Assembly: GCA_025504975.1 (NCBI GenBank)
Contig: JANUWI010000014.1
Span: 806,001 to 870,000 of the forward strand
Reading direction: 5' to 3'
Length of the DNA: 64,000 nucleotides
Source of the DNA: Plenodomus lindquistii
Lineage: Eukaryota > Ascomycota > Dothideomycetes > Pleosporales > Leptosphaeriaceae
The notes under the pieces are model-generated. The model ran no database searches. It saw nothing but the letters and a program-made list of their open reading frames with translations, and had not been told where the DNA came from. A program made the position numbers and the translations under genes. Positions 53,819 through 63,103 of the stretch are shown piece by piece; positions within the stretch are counted from its first letter, which is position 1; the number at the start of each line of letters is the position of its first letter.

Positions 53819-54568
53819 GGCTATCCAATTCTGGCTTGCTGATGTTAGAATCAAAGGACTGATCAGATTGAAGGCGTGTCGAGTCTGAGGGGAAAGGAAG
53901 ATCTAATCAGATGCAGACGTCCTAGAGAACCTGGCTGCGCGACCCATCCCCCGTGCCACTGGTTCGTGTAGAATAGCGCTATCTACAACCGAGTTTTGGG
54001 TCAGACCCTGTTCAAGAATTTGAGTTGTCTCCGGAAACGAACCTCGCCTGATCGGCCTTTCATCGCGCCTTCTGGCTATTTTCTGGCCACTCATGGAGGC
54101 CTTTCCTGCCAGGGTTCTCGGTGGAATGTAATCGATATTTTACTTTCTCGCCGCTGCCTCCAATGACATCGCTTTCACAACCCCCACTGCGCTGCAAAGA
54201 TAACCTCACATGTCCCCGCGCCCTTCACGATCTGCAGCCTGCCAAGCTAGCCAAACTCGCACAAGACTTTATCGCGCACGCTAGCGCACAAACAAGCCAC
54301 CGCTTACCCCTGTCACCCCGGTCGATCATGGTCCAGATTATCAGATGGCCCGATTGTCAACGGATCGATGTCGCTCTTCAGACAAATCATCTCAAGCGGT
54401 CTTCGTATTCGGCTACAAAGTCGCTTAGGAAGTGAAAATACTCCTCTCTCGACCACAATTGGAGTGCCGATGGCTATGCGTTTGCGAGGTGAAACCATGG
54501 AGTGTCGCGATCGTGCACCATGCCCCACTCCATGGCTCGTTCTGGATCGTGAGGGTCATCGGCAGATG

Positions 54569-54577
54569 ATCAGATAA
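54569..54577 (+). promoter_or_regulatory. Iron-responsive GATA site ATCAGATAA
   Basis: Perfect match to ATCWGATAA, 259 bp upstream of the FET3 start codon. Known target of SreA-type repressors in other ascomycetes. Binding here is inferred. Confidence 0.65.
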
Positions 54578-54643
54578 CTTGCAGACTGGGATGAAGAGGG
54601 TGCGCCGGCTTGCTCGCCGGCGGTGGCGAGTATCAATGGGGTC

Positions 54644-54652
54644 TTATCTGAT
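54644..54652 (-). promoter_or_regulatory. Iron-responsive GATA site (TTATCTGAT on plus strand)
   Basis: Perfect match to ATCWGATAA on the minus strand, 67 bp from the first site and 184 bp upstream of the FET3 start. Confidence 0.65.
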
Positions 54653-54835
54653 CCCCCGCTTCGATCAGAAGCATTCAATCCAGTCATTCTCATCAGTCAA
54701 GGGTCCAGCAATACGGTTCGAAAGCTTCGGTCGGTTGCTTAGTGCATTTGTACTACCTACCCCGAGGCAGCACTTGTTCAACATTGTTCTCAAACCTACT
54801 CTCTTTTGACGTTGCACTTCGAGTACATCTTCAAG

Positions 54836-56762
54836 ATGGCGATCTCGCTATCAAGCTTCCTGCTTCCAATATCTCTTTTGGCTTCGGTTGTCCACAGCGC
54901 TACAGTGACATACGATTTCGAGGCAGGCTGGCTCTACGCCAATCCTGATGGACAGCAGAACCGCCCAGTTCAAGGCATCAACGGTCAATGGCCTATCCCA
55001 CCCATTGTCGCCAATGTTGGCGACCAGATCATTGTCAATCTGAAGAACTCTCTAGGGAATGAGTCGACGTCTTTGCATTTTCATGGTCTTTACATGAATG
55101 GCACTTCCCACATGGATGGCCCTGTTGCGGTCTCACAATGTGCCATTCCGCCAGGCAGCTCCTTTACATACAACTTCACAATTAATCAGCCCGGCACATA
55201 TTGGTGTTAGTACTGTCATTAAACATAATACGTATATCATGCACTAACTCTGGCAGATCACTCCCATGAGCGAGGCCAATACCCAGACGGTCTTCGTGGC
55301 CCTTTGATCATCCACGACCCAGAAGACCCTTTCAAAGACATGTACGACGAGGAGGTTGTCATCACACTGTCCGACTGGTATCACGAGCTCATGCCATCCT
55401 TGCTTTCAGGCTTCATCAACGTCGCCAACCCCTCTGGGGCAGAACCCGTACCCCAAGCCGCTCTTTTGAACGACACGCAAAATCTGACAGTCAAGATTGA
55501 GCCTGGGAAAACGTATCTCTTCCGCCTTGTCAACATGGCTGCTTTTGCCGCGCAGTATGTGTGGTTTGAAGAACACACCATGAGGATTGTGGAGGTGGAT
55601 GGTATCTACACCGAGCCTACGGATGCTAATATGCTTTATTTGACGGCTGCCCAGAGATACAGCGTACTTGTTACTGCGAAGAACGATACCAACTCTAACT
55701 TTGCTTTCGTTGGATCCATGGACCAAGATCTATTCGACGCAATTCCAGATGGCTTAAACCCCAATGTCACAGGCTACCTAGTATACAATGACACAAAGGA
55801 CAAGCCCGCGCCTAAGGAAATCGACGCTTTCGAGCCCTTCGATGACTTTGCCCTCGTTCCCTTCGACAAAGGCACACTTCTCGATCGCGTGGACCGCAGC
55901 ATCACACTGGACATGAAAATGGACAATCTCAACGACGGCGCAAACTAGTAAGTCCGGCCGCCATCATCCATCTCATCTCATCTCTAACCTCCACCCCAGC
56001 GCCTTCTTCAACGACGTAACCTACGTCCAACCCAAAGTCCCAACCCTCTACTCCGTCCTATCCACCGGCGCAAACGCCACCAACCCCGTCATATACGGCA
56101 GCAACACAAACGCCTTTGTGCTTGCGCAAAACGAAGTCGTAGAAATTGTACTCAACAATAATGACCCTGGAAAACACCCATTCCATCTGCACGGCCACGC
56201 ATTCCAGGTCGTTACTCGCAGTGAGGACGAAGCAGGCGCGTATGATCCTGCGAACACGACAATACCATCTACAACGCCCATGCGGAGAGATACAGTCCTC
56301 GTCCGCCCAAATGGCCATATTGTACTGAGGTTTCAGAGTGATAACCCTGGTGTATGGCTGTTCCATTGGTACGTCTCCCATCCATCTCTCCACTCACCAT
56401 CTCCCCTACTAACACGCCACCTCCCTCTCAGCCACATAGAATGGCACGTCGCCTCGGGCCTAACCGCCACCCTCATCGAACGCCCGCTAGACATCCAAGC
56501 CCAACTCTCGGGCAAAATCCCCTCCGACCACCTCGCCGCCTGCGCCGCGGGGAACGTCCCCACGGCCGGAAACGCAGCAGGTAATACAAAGAACTTGCTT
56601 GATTTGACCGGCGAGAATAAGAGTCCGGGGAAACTGCCGGCGGGGTTCGAAGCCAGGGGGATTGTCGCGCTGGTGTTTAGTTGTGTGGCGGCGTTTGTGG
56701 GGATGGGCGTTATTGCGGGGTATGGGTTGAGGCCGATTAAGGGGGGGGGGGGGAGGGTGTAA
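54836..56762 (+). CDS. fet3: Fet3-type iron transport multicopper oxidase
   Basis: Four exons, 54836-55205, 55257-55947, 56000-56368 and 56432-56762, give 586 residues. The protein oxidises Fe(II) outside the plasma membrane for uptake by Ftr1. A signal peptide (LLPISLLASVVHSA) is followed by three cupredoxin domains. Copper motifs are complete: LHFHGLYMNGTSHMDGP, WYHSHERGQYPDGLRGP, HPFHLHGHAFQVV and FHCHIEWHVASGL. The C-terminus has one membrane helix (IVALVFSCVAAFVGMGVIAG), giving type I topology. Yeast Fet3 has Glu185 in a GQYEDG context, important for Fe(II) oxidation. Here the loop reads GQYPDG, so that acid seems absent, while the Asp in NNNDPGKHPFH remains. A filamentous-fungal subtype is likely. 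The frame ends in a 13-G run just before the stop. Confidence 0.93.
56741..56753 (+). repeat. 13-base G homopolymer at the end of FET3
   Basis: Thirteen consecutive G encode part of Lys and four Gly, followed by Arg, Val and the stop. Length change would alter only the last residues and the stop position. Confidence 0.95.
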
Positions 56763-57850
56763 GTGTAGGGTTGGATGGGTTTGTGTGTGTTGGGGGAGGA
56801 GGGAGGAAGGCAGGGGGATAACGATACTCTGCGGTGGTGGGGAGGGAAGGAGGTGGATAGTACACTGCAAGGGGAATTGCAGTGACGAGTGTAGATGACG
56901 CATCGCAAAGCGTAGTATCAAATTGCTGTACTCATTATATCCCAATTTCCCCATATCAACACTTCTCCAAATCGGTACGCCTGTTCGTCCTGTGTTCTAC
57001 CTTCTGTTGCGGGGAGTAAATTTGATGACTTTGCAGTATTGCTTTGTAGGAAGTTGTATCTTGTGTGCTTGGATATGTGCGCGGATGGGGTGAGTGTTGC
57101 TGCTTTGTTTATTATTATTTTTTGTTTGTTTGTTTATCTATCTGTTCAGGGGTATTGAACCTGTTCGATGTGGGAGTGGTGGAATCTTTGCATGCATAGT
57201 CGTGGCGGTATGACGTGGTATGGAAAGGCAATGTTTAAAAGGCAATTTGTACATACCCCATGGTGTTACCTACTATGTATGCACTGTGTATTGTATATGT
57301 ATGATGCTGATTCGTAATCAACTAGGCGTTCAAAAGTATATCTAAAAACTCCCTCGGTATCAGCAGTCTTGTCTTCCCAGATGGTCGTCGACCTATTTGG
57401 CAAGATTTTATCCAATAGCCCGGCCAGCGCCTTGACACATATACATACACATACACACAACAAGACACGACAAGCAACGCAGCCAAAAAAAAAAAAAAAA
57501 AAAAGACACCAAATCACCACCAAGATTCGCTTATGAAAAGCCAGGAAGCTCGCCTACATTCCCTCATTCATTCATTCATACATTGCCGCAGTTGCTAAAC
57601 CGAAAGATTCCATCCTTGGGAAATTTGCATATCAACATATTCTGCACAGCCCGATTTCAGCTTGTGTTCTTCCAGCGCCAGATAATGCATCAGAGGGAAG
57701 ACCAGACCAACCGAGGTCCGACGCCCAGTGTGAGAAAGTAGATGTATATTCCATTCCACAATTGGGTCACGGGTCATGTGCGTGTACTGCATATACTCGT
57801 ATCGTGCGCATATGTCATCTGATCGTAGATATGTAAAAGGGGGGCTATTA
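56763..57850. other. Intergenic region between convergent FET3 and URA3
   Basis: 3' flanks of FET3 and URA3. The first 100 bases stay G-rich. A run of 20 A lies at 57485-57504 next to a CACATACACAT block. No gene seen. Confidence 0.55.
57485..57504. repeat. (A)20 homopolymer
   Basis: Twenty consecutive A between CC and GACACC. No flanking target-site duplication or retroelement coding sequence was noticed. Confidence 0.95.
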
Positions 57851-59083
57851 TCAAGTCTTCCGGATTCTCTCCTCGTACGCCGCCCATGCTGCTTTCCTGT
57901 ACCGCTCGGCTTCCGACTTGCGATCTTGCGCACGGACTATGCCGCGACCGACAATGATGATGTCGCAGCCTTGCTCGTAGATGAGCTTGTGGGGGGTATT
58001 GTATTGCTGGCCCAGACCATCTCCGAGCTTTTTGCCTTCTTGGCCTGGCGGTGGGAGTTGGCAGCCTGGTGTCATGGTGATGAAGTTGTCTCGTGGCTCC
58101 GTGTTCAGGCTCCTTTGGGCAATGAAGCCCATGACGAATTCGCTGTGGTCTCGTGCAATCTTGACGGTTTCTTTCTGGTATTCTGGGGTCATTAGGTGAC
58201 CTTCTGAGCTCATCTCGGCGAGCAGGAGTAGGGAGCGGATGAAGGGCGCCTCGCCGAGGCGGATGAGGTCTGTGGCTGTGTCCAGATTGAACATGTCTTC
58301 GCCGTTGACGTCTTGCTCGGGACGAGGTGAGATGTTCTCTGTTCGCATGGAAATCGAGGTAGTGACGCTGACGACACTCTGTTTCCTATCCCTATCCGTC
58401 TGCTTGATGCTCAGCCGCCTCTCTTCGCCCTCTGGCTCGAGGGGTGACTCGAGGCCTGTGCTGGCAGGTGCTTCGTATTCGTCGTCGTCTGAGTCTTCTT
58501 CCGAGACGCCATTGAGTTGTCCCTCGCGTGGGGCGGCGGAGATTTCGGTGTGTACGGTTGTGTTGTATTTGGCAATGGTGGCGTCGGCAGCCTTCTCGAG
58601 CGCCGTCACAATGGCCGGGCCAGGGAGGACGTGTGCGTTTGTGATTTCGGCCCAGAGCGCAATGCGGTGGTGGCCGGAGGTGTATTGCTTCTGTACCGTC
58701 TCTGCAGTGGCCATGTCAGGAAGGGTGTAGGTGAGGGGTGAGGGGTGAGGGGCGAGGGGTGATAATGACGTACCACCAATGTCTGCAAACTTGCGATCTT
58801 CAAAGATCAAAAAGTGCTTCCTTTTTGCGACTTCCTTGAGCGCCTGGGCGGTGCGGTCGGTCCAGTCGGTGACAATGTCGCAATGCGTCTTGAGCAGGCA
58901 GATGGAGTCGCCCACGTCTTCGGCGAGTTGCAGCAGCTCAGCCGTCGTCTCCACGTCGGCCGAGAGACAGAGGTTCGTCTTCTTGATCGATACCAGACTC
59001 AGCAGATATGAGGCCAGGGATGCAGTCGAGGGGAAGTTGGCACGCGCCCGGTACGTGCTGGTGAGGGTCGCATGTGAGGCCAT
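57851..59083 (-). CDS. ura3: Orotidine 5'-phosphate decarboxylase
   Basis: Last step of UMP synthesis: OMP to UMP and CO2. Two exons on the minus strand, 59083-58774 and 58701-57851, give 386 residues. The start MASHATLTSTYRARANFPST matches fungal enzymes. The catalytic loop FLIFEDRKFADIG (Asp and Lys) is split from ETVQKQYTSGHHRIALWAEI by a 72-nt intron whose length is a multiple of three and which has no stop. The acidic, Ser-rich insert (about 95 residues from AAPREGQLNGVSEEDSDDDE to about NISPRPEQDVNGEDMFNLD) is typical of Pezizomycotina. The barrel then resumes with RLGEAPFIRSLLLLAEMSSE, VMGFIAQRSL, and the phosphate-binding end DIIIVGRGIVRAQD. The frame stays open upstream of the ATG only because of a CAACAG repeat. 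Confidence 0.96.
   Translation of the reverse strand: MASHATLTSTYRARANFPSTASLASYLLSLVSIKKTNLCLSADVETTAELLQLAEDVGDSICLLKTHCDIVTDWTDRTAQALKEVAKRKHFLIFEDRKFADIGGTSLSPLAPHPSPLTYTLPDMATAETVQKQYTSGHHRIALWAEITNAHVLPGPAIVTALEKAADATIAKYNTTVHTEISAAPREGQLNGVSEEDSDDDEYEAPASTGLESPLEPEGEERRLSIKQTDRDRKQSVVSVTTSISMRTENISPRPEQDVNGEDMFNLDTATDLIRLGEAPFIRSLLLLAEMSSEGHLMTPEYQKETVKIARDHSEFVMGFIAQRSLNTEPRDNFITMTPGCQLPPPGQEGKKLGDGLGQQYNTPHKLIYEQGCDIIIVGRGIVRAQDRKSEAERYRKAAWAAYEERIRKT
58735..58759 (+). repeat. Four-tract G-quadruplex motif in the URA3 intron
   Basis: Four GGGG tracts at 58735, 58742, 58749 and 58756, each separated by three bases (TGA, TGA, CGA). This is a canonical intramolecular G-quadruplex pattern on the strand opposite to the URA3 coding strand. 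Confidence 0.85.
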
Positions 59084-59240
59084 GGTGTCGCCGTGTGCCA
59101 ATTGCAGAGGGGGCGTCGAGGACGCGTCAAGGGGCAGGGCAGGTCGAGTGGTGCCGTGCAGGCGACGGGGCGGATGTTTTTGTGCAAGTCCCAAGTCCAG
59201 GGTGGTGCTTGGTGCTCCGCGGGGACGTTGAGACGAGGGG

Positions 59241-59282
59241 CAACCACAGCAACAGCAACAGCAACAGCGACAGCAACAGCGA
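59241..59282. repeat. CAACAG-type microsatellite in the URA3 upstream region
   Basis: About seven CAACAG/CGACAG units. It keeps the URA3 frame open upstream as a false poly-Cys stretch. Confidence 0.85.
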
Positions 59283-60582
59283 TAATAGATAATAGCAACC
59301 AGAGCGCGAAGACACAAGGGCCCAGTTATAACCAACACCAAGCCGCGGGCCATTGCGACTCCCATTAGCCCAGGGCGTACCCACCGTATGGCACGGTGCT
59401 GTGCTGGGAGCGCGACTGAGGCACAAGTATTGCGGCGTCTTCAGCAGCCCTCGATTCAAACAGACGTGTGCATCATCCTTGGACCGGTCAGTGCAACCTG
59501 CCACTGCCGAAACCTTAAGATTCCCCATTCTACGGGTTCGCCCTATCCTTTCTTCCCTGCCCACTAACTCGCTCAACACTATACCAGCGCCGCAAACCTA
59601 CACGCACACATCAGTCGACGCTTGACTAATAGCCGCCAGACCTGCAGCTCGACTCTGCATGTCTCATCCGACAACGTCCTGCAGCCAGCCCTTGTGAGCG
59701 GGCGAGGAACAAGGGTCTGACTCTCTTGCACATGAAAACATCGTACCATATTGACATGCACTGTATCGGTCCATCGCAAATGCCAACACAGGATCGACAT
59801 TTCGACTCGAAGCATTGGTTTCCGCTTCGTTGGGTCGGGGACTGCCTGACTTTGTCTGTGCCGCTTACCCCCATTGGGCCCGGAGAAATACGTTGCTTGA
59901 GTTATTCCCTGCAATACCTTTGGCACAGGCCATCTCAACCATATCTATCCATCTATCTCAGTGTCCGCATCGGGTCAGCTACCGGTGATGATCGCGGGCA
60001 AGTATACATAGGTGTGAGAAGGTAAATCATCGCCACGCATGCTTTGGTCAAAGTCAAAACCACAAAAAGGTCACGAGCGTACACAAAACTATCGACTTTG
60101 CTTTTTGGAATGGATCATCTCTCCAGCTACTTCTCAAAGCGGTAACGTTTGTTATTTTGCCTCGATTATTTTGGCAGTAATGTTCCTACTAGAGATCCAC
60201 TCGACGCTGATATGAGCGTGATCCTATAAACAATTCCTCACTGAATTGTTCATGTTTCTGGTGTGGGTTTTGTGACGGGGTTTTCTGTACGTATCACAAC
60301 AAAGTTGATGCTCTGAGGCAGGAATAGCGTTTCAAGGCCTAAGACTGTGGTTGTTAGGGGATGGTTCTGGTGTCAAGATAATAGTTGTAGTCCAGACAGA
60401 CGCGCGATGCATTCTACGAACCCCATCAGGATATCTTGATTCCGGTATGTACAGCTAACAGTCGGCCTTAGTTTCACACACTCGCTACACTCTCAGCTCA
60501 GTATACTCGCCAGACATCAATACAGCATCTCTAATTTCCTTTTCTTTTCGCCTACCCACCACCCTATATATCCACTACAACA

Positions 60583-60618
60583 TCTCCCCCCTCCCCCTCC
60601 CCCTCCCCTCCCTCTCTC
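60583..60618. repeat. C/T-only tract, G-quadruplex-prone on the minus strand
   Basis: Thirty-six bases of pure pyrimidine with several CCCCT units, just beyond the stop of the minus-strand dioxygenase gene, so it would be G-rich in that gene's 3' leader RNA. Confidence 0.8.
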
Positions 60619-60640
60619 AAAACCACCCTCTCAATAACCG

Positions 60641-61551
60641 TCAAACCACCACACCCCCCTCATCCCAATAATAACTCCAATACTCCACCCCCATACACCC
60701 ATCCTTATACGCCTTCCCCCCCGTGGCCCCCGCCGCCCCCGCACAAACAATCAGCGGCAAAAAGTGCTCCGCCCCACCTCTCGGATGCATCGTATACGCG
60801 CCAGGCCAATTCCTCCAGTCCTTAAACTTCCCTTCCCTCTCCTGCTCACCCCGTGTAAGCGCCGCATCCGTAACCGCATTACTCCACTCCGTAATCTGTT
60901 TTTTAAACTCTGGCGTCGATGATGCGCCCGAGAACATGAGACGGAGATTGTGGAATGTGGCGAAGCCGGAGCCGATGATTGCGATGTTTTGGGCTCGAAG
61001 GGTGGAGAGGGCGCGCCCGATTGCAAAGGATTGGGTGGGGGATTCGGAGGTGAGGACGCTGAGTTGGATTATTGGGGTTGTGGCGGCGGGGTCGATGAGT
61101 TTCATGGGGATGAAGACGCCATGGTCCCATTCTTCAAGGTCGTGTCGTGTTAGCGAGCATGGAGGTGGAGGGAATTACTGCGATATGGGTACGTACGGCG
61201 TTCAGCATCCTTTTCGCACTCTATACCTGCGTCTTGCAAGGCACTCGCTACAAGCTCTGCGACTTCAGGACTCCCAGGCGCATCGTGCTTGATCTTATAA
61301 GCCTCGGGGGGAAACCCGTAGTAATCGTACAAAAGGCTGTGTTTAGCACCGCTAGACACGGTAACCTTGTCCGTCGACCAATGCGCCGTCACCAGCACAA
61401 TCGCCTTGGGCGCGTCGGGAGTCCCCAACTTGAGAATCTTGGGGACTTTGGTCTGTAGCGATTTGGTGAGGGCGGCGTGCGAGGGGTCGCCGAGGACGGG
61501 CATGGGGCCTCCGCCGTGGGAAATGGAGATTACGGGCGCGAGACGCGTCAT
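60641..61551 (-). CDS. Extradiol ring-cleavage dioxygenase, DODA/LigB class III type
   Basis: Two exons on the minus strand, 61551-61197 and 61131-60641, give 281 residues, the usual length for DODA-like enzymes. Metal-binding and active-site histidines are seen in SISHGGGPMPVLGD, IVLVTAHWSTDKV and QWDHGVFIPMKLI (the last spans the intron). GRALSTLRAQNIAIIGSGF and RGGAEHFLPLIVCAGAAG are further landmarks. The family opens catechol rings such as 4,5-DOPA, using Zn or Fe. The substrate here is unknown. An in-frame ATG at 61713 would add 54 residues (MMQFRRTSPLLSILFSVPRF), which look like a mitochondrial presequence. The shorter form was chosen because MTRLAPVISISHGGGP is the normal family start. 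The last 90 codons are strongly G-rich. Confidence 0.9.
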
Positions 61552-62384
61552 ATTGTTTGTGTTTGTGTAGGAGGATAGAGGGAATTGCTGGATCCCGTGT
61601 AGAGGGTTGAAAGTCGTGTTACTGGGGGATAATGCTGCTGCTGCAAAATGTGGGAAGCGTGGGACGCTGAATAGTATGGAGAGGAGCGGAGAGGTGCGCC
61701 GGAATTGCATCATCCAGGAACGAAGGGCCGGGAGCAGAGTACAAATACTGTAAGAGACATTGTAGCGGTCGGCATTGCTCAGCTGGCGGCTTGTCGAAAT
61801 GGCGCGATGATAGGTTCCACGGACCCTTTTGTGGTGATGTTTGTCAGGGTGGTTTGAGAGCGCGGAATTGCTCCGGCGGATTTGACAGAGGATGAGCAGG
61901 GGTTCTTCTATCTTCACTCGGCAGCCGGTGCCGAAATCACATGAAGACGCGACCCACGCGGTTTAGGAGTGAATTCTTGTACGTTGCGTCTTCCCCTTGA
62001 TTTTGTGATCATTCATCTTGAGCGAGGAGGTTTTCGTGATGTTCCCGTCAGCATCGATGCTTGGAATAGGCGCTTACAAATTACATCCTCATACACATGT
62101 TCACCACTTGCTTGTCAGAAAGAATGTCGACCAGTCCTTGATATTCGATACATGTCAATCTAAGGCTGATCCAGGCGTACTCATCATCGTAATCGAAGAC
62201 GCCCACCCATGCCGTTCCCAATACGCAGCATTAGACAAAGTGCTCGGCGGTCCGTCATCTTCAGAGAAAGATGCAGACAGACAGTGGTAGAACGCAAGCA
62301 TACTAAACGCCCCAAACACCCTATCATGCCAACCCTTCTCGAGAAGTGCGTTGCGACAACACACATGCCATGAATCAGCCACCA
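61552..62384. other. Intergenic region between dioxygenase and AT-hook genes
   Basis: Promoter of the dioxygenase gene, possibly including its alternative start at 61713, and the 3' flank of the AT-hook gene. No further gene seen. Confidence 0.5.
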
Positions 62385-63103
62385 CTAGACCTCCTCTTCA
62401 ACCTCAGCCTCAGCCTCCTTGTCTATTTTCTCACAGTCAGCCTCATTCAACCAGCTCCAGACACTCTTTCTAAAGGCGTACTCACCAACACCGTCGCCGC
62501 CATCAGCCGAGTTGTCCTCAGGATCCGCCATGGCCTCGTCGTCGACGTCCTCCTTCTTGACCTGCTTGCGGGGACGACCAGCCGCCTTCTTAGCGACAGG
62601 GACCTTCTTCTCCTTGGGAGGACCGCGCTTCTTGGCCTTGGACCTGTTGTCGTCGGACTTGTCAGTGGCGGTATTGGGCTCAGTAGAGTCGCCTTTGGAG
62701 TTGGCGTTGTCCTCGCCGGCCTCATCTTCACTCGCAGCCTTGCGCTTCTTTCCGGCAGCGGCCTTGGGCGCAGCTGCTGGTGCGGCGGCGACAGTACCAG
62801 TCTGACCGAGATATTTGGCGAAGCTCCCGTGCTGGTCCATGGCTTTGCGCTTGACTGGTGGCCACATCTTCTTTAGACTGCCGACGGTGTTGCCAGTGAG
62901 CTCATGCATAAGGTCATAGTCGAACTGCTGGTTGTTACTTTACTGATGGTCGAAAGAAAGGTGCGGATTGCGCAACTCACCTTGTCAGGCCCGATGGTGG
63001 AAAGAAACGCCGCGGCGATGAGCTTAGTTTCCTTGTCTTCAAAGCCTTTGATGAGCGTCTCGGGCTTGCCGGCCTTGTCGGTGGCTTCCTTCTTGGGAGG
63101 CAT
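62385..63103 (-). CDS. Small Lys/Ala-rich AT-hook protein, probably nuclear
   Basis: Three exons on the minus strand, 63103-62981, 62927-62486 and 62422-62385, give 200 residues. The N-terminal part (ETLIKGFEDKETKLIAAAFL, then FDYDLMHELTGNTVGSLKKM) looks like a small helical domain common to many short fungal nuclear proteins. It is followed by AAAPAAAPKAAAGKKRKAAS, an acidic stretch, and a basic segment containing an AT-hook core (AAGRPRKQVKKED). The end is acidic (DKEAEAEVEEEV). DNA binding in AT-rich minor groove is inferred from the GRPRK core. Intron 2 (62485-62423, 63 nt) is a multiple of three without a stop, so its retention would insert 21 residues. A second acceptor at 62925 would remove one Gln. 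Confidence 0.75.

Larger units (their letters stand above)
53819..54835. promoter_or_regulatory. Shared divergent FTR1-FET3 promoter
   Basis: A 1017-bp space between the start codons of the two iron-uptake genes. It holds two perfect ATCWGATAA motifs and three near matches (ATCAGAT core at 53862, 53906 and 54340). In ascomycetes this motif binds iron-sensing GATA repressors (SreA, SRE, Urbs1), so repression in iron-replete cells is expected. Confidence 0.7.
59084..60640. other. Intergenic region upstream of URA3
   Basis: It holds the URA3 promoter and the 3' flank of the dioxygenase gene. Short open frames at 59579-60025 are not supported. The CAACAG repeat lies near the URA3 end, and a C/T tract lies at 60583-60618. 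Confidence 0.5.

Noticed and set aside
57485..57504. Retroposon tail
   Set aside because: An A20 run alone. No target-site duplication or element sequence was found beside it.
59084..59365. N-terminal extension of URA3 (poly-Cys region)
   Set aside because: Upstream reading is kept open by a CAACAG repeat. Fungal URA3 proteins start at the MASHATLTS-like position.
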